From DATKAS01 sp963773315 (lineage in GTDB: Bacteria > Actinomycetota > Acidimicrobiia > Acidimicrobiales > DATKAS01), in the NCBI GenBank assembly GCA_963773315.1, contig CAVZAF010000005.1, forward strand, positions 372,001 through 436,000: a stretch of 64,000 nucleotides of DNA. The letters are read 5' to 3'. Both the position numbers and the translations under genes were made by a program. Positions within the stretch are counted from its first letter, which is position 1; every line of letters starts with the position of its first letter. Below the pieces are notes generated by a model that was not told where the DNA came from, searched no databases, and saw only the letters and a program-made list of their open reading frames with translations. Below are positions 43,856 to 52,437 of the stretch, piece by piece.

Positions 43856-44179
43856 TCAGATGCAGCCACGCGGCTTGGGGATGCCGGCGACCTTTGCAGC
43901 GACCTTCGCCGGACCTTTCGGGAACAGCTCATAGAGCTCCTTGACGGAGACTCCAGACGACTTGCCCAAGACGCGGACCGTGGGTCCACTCCCCTTGCTG
44001 AGGTACTCGGCGCGCATGAAGCGGATGACCTTCCAGTGCGCGTCGCTCAGCTCCGAGATCCCTTCTCGTCGCGCGAGCTCGGGAACCATCGACTCGTCCC
44101 ACTGTGCGGGGTCGACGAAGAAGCCTTCGTCATTCAGCTGGACATGAGTGACGGCAGTGTCTTCGAGGGTCACGGTCAT
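43856..44179 (-). CDS. TusE/DsrC/DsvC-family sulfur carrier
   Basis: 107 residues with the family core DEGFFVDPAQWDESMVPELA, ISELSDAHWKVIRFMRAEYL and the C-terminal arm ending IPKPRGCI. The penultimate Cys (CysA) is present. The second arm Cys found 11 residues earlier in true DsrC is replaced by Ala (KVAAKVAGIPKP). This fits a TusE/DsrC-like persulfide carrier rather than a dissimilatory sulfite reductase partner. The start overlaps the SQR-like stop (ATGA). Confidence 0.9.
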   Translation of the reverse strand: MTVTLEDTAVTHVQLNDEGFFVDPAQWDESMVPELARREGISELSDAHWKVIRFMRAEYLSKGSGPTVRVLGKSSGVSVKELYELFPKGPAKVAAKVAGIPKPRGCI

Positions 44180-45415
44180 CCTCCTTTGCCGGTGCTGGGC
44201 ATGTGCGAACCGATCCCGGGGATGTCACGGCCGGGCAGCAGCGCGTGCCAGTAGAACGGTTCGAACATCAGCTTCCCGAAGTGGTTCATCCGTGACTCCT
44301 TGAGCAACGGCAGGCCGACAGACGCCGGGTAGTGACCCGGCAGGGGCTCGGTGTCGTAGTTGAAGTCGATGAGCAACGCCTTGCCGAAGCCGGTCTCGAC
44401 GAAGCAGTTGGTGTGCCCGTCGAACTGAGCGTCGAGCGGTTCGTCGGCCAAGTAGCGGCGCACGTTCTCCGCCAGGACCTCGCCCGCGAAGTGCGCCACT
44501 GAACCCGCCTTCGATGCCGGCAGGTTTGCAGCGTCACCGATCACGAAGATGTTCGGCGCGGCTTTCGACTGCATCGTGTGCTCGTCGGTGGGCACGAAGT
44601 TCAGCTCGTCGCCGAGCCCGGGCGAACGTCCGATGTACGCAGCGCCGGTGTGGAGAGGGACGACCACGGCCAAGTCGAATGGGATCTCGCGACCGTCGTA
44701 CCCGATCAGCCTCCCGCGTGCGCTGTCGACCTCGCCCGTGTTGAACTCGGTGACGAGCTCGATGTCCTTCTCGCCGAGCAACCCGCCGAGTCGCGCAGCG
44801 GCAACGGGCTTCGTGAACGCGCCGTCGAGCGGCGTCACATAGGTCAGATCGATGTCGTTGCGAATGCCGCGCTCACGGAAGTACCAGTCCGCGAGGAAGC
44901 AGAACTCGAGGGGCGCCACCGGACACTTGATGGGCATGTCGACGATGTTGACGACCACTCGGCCGCCAGTGATCGTCGCCAGTGCCGGCTGCAACGCTGC
45001 AGCACCCTCGGGCGTGTAGAAGGTGAACACGTTCTGCATCCAGCCAGGGCCTGTGAGTCCCTCCGTCTCCTCGGGGACGAGGGTCGCGCCTGTTCGCGAC
45101 GATCAACAGCTCGTAGGTGAGAGTCGTGCCATCGGTCAGGTGCACTTCGTTCGCTTCGACGTCCACCCTCTCGATGGCTGACTCGCAGAAGCAGATGCCG
45201 TCGTGGAGCTGGCGGCGCCGCGGACGCACGATGTGTTCGGCGTGACTGAGGCCGAAGGGAACGAACAACAAGCCGGGTTGATACACGTGCCTGTCGTCCT
45301 GGTCCACGACGGTGATCGCCATCTCCATCGGCGAGAACACCCGGCGCAGTCGGTTCGCGACGAGTGTGCCGCCCGTGCCACCGCCGAGGATCACGATGCG
45401 CTTCGGTCGGCCCAT
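44176..45415 (-). CDS. Sulfide:quinone oxidoreductase-like flavoprotein (one frameshift)
   Basis: About 413 residues. N-terminal FAD motif GGGTGGTLVANRLRR and VYQPGLLFVPFGL in one frame. At 45093-45094 one extra base breaks the conserved IVATGA motif; removing it restores it and joins the frame LVPEETEGLTGPGWMQNVF. Redox Cys candidates are in PIKCPVAPLEF (equivalent to the KC-x-x-AP Cys of SQR) and HTNCFVETGFG. FAD-binding FVIGDAANLPASKAGS follows, and an amphipathic end (FEPFYWHALLPG) may touch the membrane. Coupled to DsrC-like and DsrE genes. A DosR-like box lies ~55 bases upstream. Confidence 0.86.
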
Positions 45416-45468
45416 GCTCAGCGCTCCTTCGTCCTCTTCACCGTACGAACGGCGCAGGAGCAGGGGCA

Positions 45469-45482
45469 GAGGCGAAGGTCCC
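45469..45482 (-). promoter_or_regulatory. DosR-like box upstream of the SQR-like operon
   Basis: Minus strand GGGACCTTCGCCTC: perfect left half, one mismatch in the right half of GGGAC-N4-GNCCC. It lies 54 bases before the SQR-like ATG, in the 159-base gap after the rhodanese gene. Confidence 0.5.
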
Positions 45483-45574
45483 CCGCCTGGTGCAACTGGC
45501 GTGCCCTGGACCTACCCCAGCGACTGGCTGACACCGAAGGCATCCGCTTCTGCATGGCCGCCAGCCACGACTGA

Positions 45575-45970
45575 TCAGATGCCGGAGTACTCGTGTTCGT
45601 TGGTCGGCAGCCCGGCAGCCATCCACGCCTTGAGCCCGCCGTCGAGGACAGCCACGTCCTGGTAGCCCATGTCCTTCAACGTGACCGCGGCAAGGGCGGC
45701 ACGCGCCCCCGACGCGCACACGACGATGACCGGGGCAGCCGGATCGAGTGCCTTCTTGTAGCGGGGACTGGTCGGATCGGCGAAGAACTCGACCAATCCC
45801 CTCGGAGCCGGAACGCTGCCGTCGATGTGACCGTGCTGCCACTCCTCCGGCTCGCGGACGTCAAGGAGCACTGCGGCGCCCGAGGCGGATTGCTCGGCGG
45901 CGTCCTTGGGAGAGATGCGCTCGACCTGAGCGCTCGCGTCCATGACCATCTCAGCGGCTGTCTTCGTCAT
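45575..45970 (-). CDS. Single-domain rhodanese (sulfurtransferase)
   Basis: 131 residues: rhodanese fold with AAVLLDVREPEEWQHGHIDGS, the active-site loop VVCASGARAALAAVTL (catalytic Cys followed by ASGAR), and VLDGGLKAWMAAGLP. It transfers sulfane sulfur to thiols or cyanide. Start ATG 45970 follows AGGAGGATCC. It lies between the desulfinase terminator and the SQR-like promoter. Confidence 0.93.
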   Translation of the reverse strand: MTKTAAEMVMDASAQVERISPKDAAEQSASGAAVLLDVREPEEWQHGHIDGSVPAPRGLVEFFADPTSPRYKKALDPAAPVIVVCASGARAALAAVTLKDMGYQDVAVLDGGLKAWMAAGLPTNEHEYSGI

Positions 45971-45997
45971 GATCGGATCCTCCTTGTGAGGGAAGTG

Positions 45998-46027
45998 GTG
46001 GTCGGGTCGCACATGCGACCCGACCAC
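45998..46027 (-). terminator. Long hairpin after the desulfinase gene
   Basis: GTGGTCGGGTCGCA (45998-46011) and TGCGACCCGACCAC (46014-46027) form a perfect 14-bp inverted repeat; in RNA a 12-bp stem with a 6-base loop. It lies 30 bases after the desulfinase stop and upstream of the rhodanese start on the same strand. Likely an intrinsic terminator, or an attenuator between the two genes. Confidence 0.7.
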
Positions 46028-46056
46028 GCTTCATCGGGGTTGGTGCGGTCTGGCGA

Positions 46057-47205
46057 CTAGCCGAGCCGCGAATGATCGAGCCCGAGCTTCTCGCTCGTCA
46101 CCGCCTCCCAGCGTTCTTCGACGAGCTCGTGGGCGGCCTGCTCAGCGAACTTCGGCGCAGCCCACTGATGCACGTCGAAGTCGTTCTTGATGTAGCCGTG
46201 GCTGAGCATGAAGTCCTTGCCGATCTCGACTGCAGCCAGGTTCTGGGCCGACAGGTTGGGGACCAGGTCGACATGCTTGATGCCTTGGTAGGTGTCCTCG
46301 ACATCGCGGTAGAAGGTCTGCCGGTTGAGGATCACCGCCGCCGCATGCTTGTGCTCGTTGGCCCAGCGCCCGACCTTGATCATCGCCTTCATGTAGGCGA
46401 CCACGAGCTCGGGGTGCTCCTCGGCCATGACGTCGGTGCACGTGATCACAGCGGGGCAATTCGCCATCTGCACCGTCCAATCCGGATAGCGCGACAGGTC
46501 CTCGATCGCCTTGAACTTGCCCGTCGCCTCCTGCAGGTGCTGGAACACCTTGCTCTGGGTGTAGATCGCGTCGACGACGCCCTTCTCGAGGGACGTCTCG
46601 AGCGGACGGAAGGCCAGATCGTGCTTGTGGTCCCGGCGGAGCCACAGCTCCGAGGGGTTGTTCATGTTGACCTTCAGCATCTCGGGCTTGTCGTACCAGT
46701 CGTCTGGGTACGGGAACTCGACGATCTCGACGTCGTCGCGAGTCATCCCGTTGAGCCGCAGCATCAGCTCGATGCCGGCCTCTTCCTGGATCCGCCACCA
46801 GTCGTTCTTGATGGTGTTCAGGCTCTTCGTGAGCCCGATCTTCTTTCCCTTGAGGTCGGTCATCCGGAAGATGTCGTCGCGAGCTCGGACGAGCATGCAA
46901 CCGCCCTCGTACACCTCGGTCGCACCGAGCAGCCGCGTGCGGCGAATGTCGGCGTTGACATGGATCGGCGGATACAGGCCACCGAAGCGGATGAGGTTGT
47001 CGAGGTTGTGGACGTAGTGCGGATACCAGTTGTTCTCGCTCCGGGACCGGAAGTAGGCGTACTCGACGCCGATCTTCTTGAACTCTTCACGGCACCAACC
47101 CAGCTCTTGATCGATGTTGTTGGCGGACACCATGGGGCAGTTCGTGAAGAACACCTCGTCCCACCTCAACGGCACCGTCGTGGCTTGCTTCTTCGCTTGG
47201 GCCAT
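46057..47205 (-). CDS. DszB-like sulfinate desulfinase / NMT1-type protein
   Basis: 382 residues with a periplasmic-binding-protein fold but no signal peptide (MAQAKKQATTVPLRWDEVFF). The order of residues matches 2'-hydroxybiphenyl-2-sulfinate desulfinase DszB: Cys in FFTNCPMVSANN (catalytic Cys27), a His ten residues before RFGG in HYVHNLDNLIRFGG (His60/Arg70), and then RTRLLGATEVYEGG and LKGKKIGLTKSLN. DszB releases sulfite from an aryl sulfinate. No ABC permease or ATPase lies nearby, which argues against a transport role. TetR-controlled, next to sulfur genes. The substrate is unknown; a plain SsuA/NMT1 protein is the alternative. Confidence 0.72.
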   Translation of the reverse strand: MAQAKKQATTVPLRWDEVFFTNCPMVSANNIDQELGWCREEFKKIGVEYAYFRSRSENNWYPHYVHNLDNLIRFGGLYPPIHVNADIRRTRLLGATEVYEGGCMLVRARDDIFRMTDLKGKKIGLTKSLNTIKNDWWRIQEEAGIELMLRLNGMTRDDVEIVEFPYPDDWYDKPEMLKVNMNNPSELWLRRDHKHDLAFRPLETSLEKGVVDAIYTQSKVFQHLQEATGKFKAIEDLSRYPDWTVQMANCPAVITCTDVMAEEHPELVVAYMKAMIKVGRWANEHKHAAAVILNRQTFYRDVEDTYQGIKHVDLVPNLSAQNLAAVEIGKDFMLSHGYIKNDFDVHQWAAPKFAEQAAHELVEERWEAVTSEKLGLDHSRLG

Positions 47206-47262
47206 ATGACGCGCCTTTCGCTCAGGGCACATCACCGAGTCAACGGTGACAGCCAACGAACG

Positions 47263-47283
47263 CTTATACATGCGTATGCATTA
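47263..47283 (-). promoter_or_regulatory. Palindromic operator/promoter of the desulfinase gene
   Basis: An AT-rich imperfect palindrome ATACATGCGTATGCAT (47266-47281, 12 of 16 positions symmetric) lies 60 bases upstream of the desulfinase ATG, in the gap after the TetR gene. On the minus strand TATAAG (47263-47268) could be a -10 element. A TetR dimer site overlapping the promoter is the likely reading. Confidence 0.5.
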
Positions 47284-47348
47284 GGCGCCGATCGCGACCC
47301 CAGGCCCAGGGTCAAACGTCCTGCGAGCAGGTCGCAGACAGGCGGAGG

Positions 47349-47990
47349 TCAGCGCGAGCGCGGGGACGGATCCGGCGGCGACGGCCACGGTGTCGCACCG
47401 AGACGCCGAGCCGAGTGGACCAGCTCCTCCCGGAGGGTCTCGAGGGGCACAGCTTCCAGCTCGCCCGCGGCGACCAAGTACTCCTCGAAGATCCGCCAAC
47501 CAAGCGCGGCAGCAACGATCTGCGCGGCGCGTACGTGCGCCGAGAGTTCGTCGAGGCCGTAGCCGCCCATCAGCGTTTCCGCTATCGCGAGCACGGGATT
47601 GAACGCAGTGCGACCCGCAAGCAGCCGCCCGGTGGTCGCGAGCGCGCCCGCGATGCGCACCCACTTGCCCATCACCGTGTCGGCATCGAATCCCTGACCC
47701 TCGAGGGGGTGATCGAGCACGGCTCGCGCGAGCTGATCCGAGACGTCCTCGAAGACGGCGTTCACGAGCTCGTCGCGATTGCCTATGTAGCGCCTGATGA
47801 GCGCGAAGTGGACATCCGCCTCAGCCGCGATGTCGCGAAGCGACACCGCGTCGATCCCCCGCTGAGCAAAGAGCAGGGCAGCCGCGTCCAGCAGCGCCCT
47901 GCGCACCTCGACGGCACCGATCGGAGACTCCCGTCGGCGCGGACCGGGCCGGCGCGCGGTTCGGTCGCTCGATGCGGTCATCGCCCGCAT
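47349..47990 (-). CDS. TetR-family transcriptional regulator
   Basis: 213 residues. HTH at about 28-75: RRALLDAAALLFAQRGIDAV, SLRDIAAEADVHFALIRRYI. A helical ligand-binding domain follows (LLAGRTAFNPVLAIAETLMGG). The start may be Met1 or Met4. It lies directly upstream of the desulfinase gene on the same strand with a palindromic site between, so it is the probable repressor of that gene. Ligand unknown. Confidence 0.9.
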   Translation of the reverse strand: MRAMTASSDRTARRPGPRRRESPIGAVEVRRALLDAAALLFAQRGIDAVSLRDIAAEADVHFALIRRYIGNRDELVNAVFEDVSDQLARAVLDHPLEGQGFDADTVMGKWVRIAGALATTGRLLAGRTAFNPVLAIAETLMGGYGLDELSAHVRAAQIVAAALGWRIFEEYLVAAGELEAVPLETLREELVHSARRLGATPWPSPPDPSPRSR

Positions 47991-48123
47991 CTAACTCGGC
48001 CCGGGCGCAGGTTGTCTGCACCGGTCTCCACCGTCACGGCGAACGAAGTGCCGAGCGACGTTCTACACGCTCGCCCGCCACGGAGGCCGTGAAGCTTCGG
48101 CGCAATGACCGCGCCGCTGTGAC

Positions 48124-49020
48124 CTACAGCGCTCCGCCTCCGCGCGCCTGCCTCGCGATGTCGGTCAGCTGAGCGGCGGGGGTGGAATCGACGAAGTCAC
48201 TCAAGACCTCGACGAAGCGCTTCGGTGCCTCGCTCTGCGGGAAGTGACCCACGCCCTTGAAGATCTCGAGGCGGCTGCCTGGCATCGCAGCATGGGCGGC
48301 CCGCGCGTGGTCGACGGGGATGATCGGGTCGGCGTCGCCCCAGAGGATCAAGGTGGGCGTCACCTCGGCGAGGTAGAGGCGGTCGGTGGCACTGACTGTT
48401 TGCCCCCCCACGTCGACGACCGCACGAAGGGTTCGAAAGAAGGCCCGTCGGGTCGCCGGGTCCCCGAGCGAGGCGTAGGCGCCCCACATCTCAGCAACCC
48501 GGCCCGACCTGACGCCCCGATCCCAAAGCCACGCGCTCAGGGCGTTTCCCAACTTGCGCACGAACGCGGGAGTCAGGATCGGCAACACGAGCTCCGCTCC
48601 CGGGAGGGACAACGCCCGGAGGATGATGCTGACCTCACGGCCCAGACCACCGCTCGACACCAGCACGAGGCGCTCGCAGCGGTCGGGGTACTGGTAGGCG
48701 AGCTGCATCGCCACGCCACCGCCCAGCGACTGCCCCACCACTGTCGCCCGATCGATCCCGAGCCGGTCCATCAGGTCTCGCAACATGCTCGCATGCGCAC
48801 CGAGCGAGTAGTCCGTCGCTGCCCTTCCCGAGGCTCCGTGGCCGAGGAGGTCGGGCGCCAGCACGCGGTGGTGCTCGGCAAGCCCGGGCATCACCTCGCG
48901 CCAGGTGCTCGAGCTGCCCGCCATCCCGTGGATCAGCAGGATCGTCTCGCCCTCGCCTGCCAGTCGGTACGCGATGTCGTGACCGTGGATCTCGATGTGG
49001 CGAAGCGTGAACATGGCCAC
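48124..49020 (-). CDS. Alpha/beta-fold hydrolase
   Basis: 298 residues: oxyanion HGMAGSSSTWRE, nucleophile elbow VVGQSLGGGVAM, acidic residue in LILWGDADPIIPV and His in GVGHFPQSEAP. All catalytic residues are intact. It resembles meta-cleavage-product and haloalkane-type hydrolases of actinobacteria. Substrate unknown. Confidence 0.9.
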   Translation of the reverse strand: MAMFTLRHIEIHGHDIAYRLAGEGETILLIHGMAGSSSTWREVMPGLAEHHRVLAPDLLGHGASGRAATDYSLGAHASMLRDLMDRLGIDRATVVGQSLGGGVAMQLAYQYPDRCERLVLVSSGGLGREVSIILRALSLPGAELVLPILTPAFVRKLGNALSAWLWDRGVRSGRVAEMWGAYASLGDPATRRAFFRTLRAVVDVGGQTVSATDRLYLAEVTPTLILWGDADPIIPVDHARAAHAAMPGSRLEIFKGVGHFPQSEAPKRFVEVLSDFVDSTPAAQLTDIARQARGGGAL

Positions 49021-49088
49021 GGTCTACCCCAGTGGACGTCCCGGCGGTCGCCGGGCTTGACCCACTTCTCACGACTTAAGGAGCTCCG

Positions 49089-49769
49089 ATGGCACAAGAG
49101 ATCGAGATCACCAGAGCCTCGCTACGCACGCCGCGAGCCGCCGCGATCGCCGGCATCGCATTCGCGCTGCTCCTCGGCACGGCTCTCGTGCTCGTGCGCC
49201 TCGCCGTCCCGGCCAACCCACGTGACGCGGCAACCTGGCTGAACGACACGGGGCGCAGGCACGCAGTCGTGGTCGCGCTGTACCTCGTTCCGTTCGCCGG
49301 CCTCGCGTTCTTGTGGTTCATCGGTGCGGTGCGCGATCGGATCGGCGCGGCCGAGGACCGCTTCTTCGCCACCGTGTTCCTCGGCACGGGACTGCTGTTC
49401 GTCGCGATGCTCTTCATCGCGGCGGCAATCGCGGGTGGACTGCTCGAGTCCGAAGCGAATCGCTCAGCGCAGATCTCGCCAGAAGTCTGGCGTTTCGGTC
49501 GGCATACCAGCTACCAGGTGCTCGCCGTCTACGCGATGCGCATGGCGGGCGCGTTCACCATCGTCACCACAACGATCGGTCACCGGCTCGGCATCCTCCC
49601 GCGGTGGCTCACAGCACTCGGAGGAATCGTCGGGTTCGTGCTTCTCCTCACCGTCGAATCGTTCGCCTGGGCGGAGATCCTGTTCCCCCTGTGGGTCCTG
49701 ATCCTCAGCATCCACCTCCTCCTTCACCCGCCCGCAGGTCGCCCTGTGCCCGGATCGCCGCAGCTGTGA
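49089..49769 (+). CDS. Integral membrane protein
   Basis: 226 residues with five or six helices (about 19-41, 62-84, 96-120, 155-172, 178-195, 197-214). Start ATG 49089 follows AAGGAG. No recognised motif; the sequence between helices 3 and 4 carries EANRSAQISPEVWRFG. Its 3' end is 15 bases before the second DosR-like box. Confidence 0.65.
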   Translation: MAQEIEITRASLRTPRAAAIAGIAFALLLGTALVLVRLAVPANPRDAATWLNDTGRRHAVVVALYLVPFAGLAFLWFIGAVRDRIGAAEDRFFATVFLGTGLLFVAMLFIAAAIAGGLLESEANRSAQISPEVWRFGRHTSYQVLAVYAMRMAGAFTIVTTTIGHRLGILPRWLTALGGIVGFVLLLTVESFAWAEILFPLWVLILSIHLLLHPPAGRPVPGSPQL

Positions 49770-49784
49770 CGCAGCGCCCGTCGA

Positions 49785-49860
49785 GGGACGTTCGGCCCTG
49801 GCGTCGAGCGGCGCTCTGCAGCACGGTGGACACGAGCGATGAAAAGGGGGTCGCGCGATG
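49785..49860 (+). promoter_or_regulatory. DosR-like box and shared leader, copy 2
   Basis: GGGACGTTCGGCCC (49785-49798) is a full match to GGGAC-N4-GNCCC. The following TGGCGTCGAGCGGCG, GCGATGAAAAGGGG and GTCGCGCGATGAC repeat the leader found at 37142-37215. The similarity stops at the start of coding sequence, so it is the promoter and leader that are shared, not the gene. Confidence 0.7.
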
Positions 49861-50256
49861 ACAGAGAAGCTTGGCCTGATATTGCTCGATGTCATCCCGG
49901 GCAGCGACGGCGAGTTCGACCGCTCGTTCCTCGAGCGCAGCGGCCACGAGGTTGTCGTCTGCCACGGGCCCGAACACGGTGAGATGTGCCCGCTCCTCGC
50001 CGGGACCGGTTGCGACAAGGTGGATCGGGCACACGGCATCGTGTTCGCGCTCGACCTCGATCAAGCGCAGCACCGGGCGATCCTGCAGCGGTACCGGGAC
50101 GTCACGCGGCCCGAAGTACCCATCCGCGCGGTGGTGCCGCCGGGCCAGCGGGGCAAGTACGCGGATCTGCTTGGTGAAGTCGAGGTGTGGGAACACGAAC
50201 CGACCGTGGCGGAGCTCGATGGCTTCGCCTCGAATGTCGAGGCCACCGACCGCTGA
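49858..50256 (+). CDS. Hypothetical protein under a DosR-like promoter
   Basis: 132 residues, alpha/beta: KLGLILLDVIPGSDGEFDRS, HEVVVCHGPEHGEMCPLLAG, GIVFALDLDQAQHRAILQRY, VPIRAVVPPGQRGKYADLLG. The strand order is reminiscent of receiver-like domains, with acidic residues at the ends of strands, but no clear phospho-acceptor. Two or three Cys residues. AAAAGGGGG is a strong ribosome site. Function unknown; hypoxia-linked by promoter. Confidence 0.7.
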   Translation: MTEKLGLILLDVIPGSDGEFDRSFLERSGHEVVVCHGPEHGEMCPLLAGTGCDKVDRAHGIVFALDLDQAQHRAILQRYRDVTRPEVPIRAVVPPGQRGKYADLLGEVEVWEHEPTVAELDGFASNVEATDR

Positions 50257-50291
50257 GTGCGGGTTCTGGGCGCCGATCCGCCGAGGCCCGC

Positions 50292-51681
50292 TCAGGAGGG
50301 TGACCTCACCACTGCGGCGCCGCCTGCGGAAGGAACTCGACCCTTCACGTCCTCATCTGCTCTGAAGCGGACGACGGCGTCGATGCCGCCTCGAGCCGAA
50401 CGGTCGAGACGGAGCGAACCCTGACTCGCCCGCGCGAGCTGTTGAGCGATCGCGAGCCCGAGGCCCGAGCTTCCGGAGCGACGTCCTGTCGGGCTCTGCC
50501 AGAACGGGGCGAAGGCATCGCGACGCTGTTCGTCGGTCATGCCGGGACCTTCGTCGATGACGTGGATCTCGACGAACGCGCCGACCCGCGCTGCACGCAG
50601 GGTCACGGTGCTGTCAGCCGGGCTGACATCGAGCGCGTTGTCGATCAGGTTGTCGAGGATCTGTTCGAGGTGTCCGGGAACGAGGTGTGCTGTGACCGAC
50701 GCGGACCCGCTCACGTCGAGGTCGAGCCCGACGCGCTGCTCCGTCGCGAGCGGGAGCCACGATTCGTGCCGTTCCGCGAGCGCGGCTGCGACGGACACCG
50801 GCTCTCGTACCGGCCTGGCTCCCTCAGCTCGCGCGAGCGAGAGCAGGCCATCCACGAGTCGCGTCAGGCGGGCCACTTCGTCGAGAGCGGCGTCCCGTGT
50901 CGCGGCAGTGTCGGGGCCGAGGGTCTCGAGGCGCAGCCGAAGCGCTGTGAGCGGGGTACGCAGCTGATGGCTCGCGTCGGCGACGAATCGGCGTTGTGAC
51001 CTGACGAGCTCATCGAGCCGATCAGCCATCTCGTTGAAGGTGTCTGCCAGCGCCACTACCTCGGGCGGTCCGTGCGCGGTGTCCGCCCGCGCGCTCAGCT
51101 GCCCCTGCCCCAGAGCGGCTGCCTGTTGGTCGAGTCGACGCAAGGGATCGACGACCCAGCGACTCAGTCGGCTGCTGATGGCCAGTGAGACGCCGAGCAC
51201 CGAGACACCGAGGCCAACGAGCACGAGCCAGAACTGGTGGACGCGATGATCGATCGGCTCATCGGACCGAGCGACCAGGACCGCGCCTCCTCCCACGCTC
51301 ACCGGCACGGCCACGTACAGGATCCCGTTGATCTCACCCGTGCGTCGGCGTGCCGAGTCGCGCAGCATCGAGCGTCTTGCGGAAGCCGGGGTCCCTCGAG
51401 AGCACGTTGCCGCCCGTCAGGTCGGCGCCCGCGGAGTCGACGATCGCAACCAGCCCTGCCGGTTCGCTCGAGTAGCGGTGCGCGAGCTCCGCGAGGTCCT
51501 GGTCGCCGGGAAGCTCCGCGACTTCGCCGGCGAGGACGGCGAGCGCCGCCGCGTCGCGCTGAAGAGCCGCATCGAGCGCATCGTGCTCGTGGCGGCTGTA
51601 GACCATCGCAAGCGGAACCTCGAGGACGAGGAGCAGTGCAAATACGAGCGCGAGGTTGGCGAGCATCATGCGTCGCCTCAT
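50292..51681 (-). CDS. Sensor histidine kinase (one frameshift)
   Basis: About 463 residues. TM1 (LANLALVFALLLVLEVPLAM) and the extracytoplasmic sensor are in one frame. Between 51334 and 51368 the frame moves one base, and the rest holds TM2 (FWLVLVGLGVSVLGVSLAI), HAMP, the DHp His in VADASHQLRTPL, the N box (LIDNALDVSP), G1 (DEGPGM) and G2 (SSGLGLAIA). The start overlaps the regulator stop (ATGA). It probably controls the flavin electron-transfer operon across the divergent promoter, by position only. Confidence 0.86.
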
Positions 51682-52334
51682 TGATCACGCAACCTGAAGC
51701 CCACTCGGCGCACCGTCTCGATCAGGCCGGGATCACCGAGCTTCTTCCGAAGCGAGGCCACATGGACGTCGAGTGTCCGGGTCGGCCCGTACCAATGGGG
51801 GTCCCACACCTCGTCCATGATCTGCTCACGACTCACGACGGCCCCCGGGTCTAGCCCGAGGAGCGACAGCAGGTCGAACTCCTTCGGGCTGAGCGCGACC
51901 TCAACTTCGTCGACGGTGACTCGTCGAGCACGACGATCGATCTCGACTGCCCCGATCCGCTGCAACAGCTGGTCCGGGTCGCTCACCGCTCGTCTCGACA
52001 CCGCCCGGACCCGCGCGACGAGCTCCCGCAGCCCGAATGGCTTCACGAGGTAGTCGTCAGCACCGAGCTCGAGCCCGAGCACTCGATCACTCTCGTCGCC
52101 CCTCGCACTCACGATGATGATCGGCACTGCCGACGTCTTGCGAACCTGCCGGCAGACCTCTGACCCGTCCATGTCGGGAAGGCCGAGGTCGAGCAACACC
52201 AGGTCCGCACGCGCCACACGAGCGAGAGCCTCAGTGCCCGTAGCCGCCCGGTCGACGGAGTACCCCGCTCGTGAGAGGCCCTCGACGAGGGGTACCGCGA
52301 TGGCGTCGTCGTCTTCTACGACCAGGAGGCGCAC
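51678..52334 (-). CDS. OmpR/PhoB-type response regulator
   Basis: 218 residues, intact. Acidic pocket VVEDDD (7-10), phospho-acceptor Asp49 (LVLLDLGLPDMDG), Lys98 (YLVKPFGL) and a C-terminal winged helix ending TVRRVGFRLRDQ. It is a relative of the regulator at 0.4 kb. Divergent from the flavocytochrome operon by about 100 bases. Confidence 0.94.
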   Translation of the reverse strand: MRLLVVEDDDAIAVPLVEGLSRAGYSVDRAATGTEALARVARADLVLLDLGLPDMDGSEVCRQVRKTSAVPIIIVSARGDESDRVLGLELGADDYLVKPFGLRELVARVRAVSRRAVSDPDQLLQRIGAVEIDRRARRVTVDEVEVALSPKEFDLLSLLGLDPGAVVSREQIMDEVWDPHWYGPTRTLDVHVASLRKKLGDPGLIETVRRVGFRLRDQ

Positions 52335-52437
52335 GCACCAAGCATGACCGGCTCAGACGGGTCAGGGAGCGGCCCTTTACAAACCCTTGACCTTCCGCTG
52401 GGCACGTGCTGACCGCCGGGTCCGTACGGTCATCGCT

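Noticed and set aside
46057..47205. Plain ABC transporter substrate-binding protein
   Set aside because: No signal peptide or lipobox and no permease or ATPase gene nearby, while Cys, His and RFGG positions match DszB. Kept only as the fallback.
52387..52437. TTG at 52387 as start of the flavocytochrome and TTGACC as a -35 element
   Set aside because: No acceptable -10 lies 16-19 bases after TTGACC, and the TTG start adds an Arg-rich stretch unlike the family. GTG at 52438 or 52441 is preferred.
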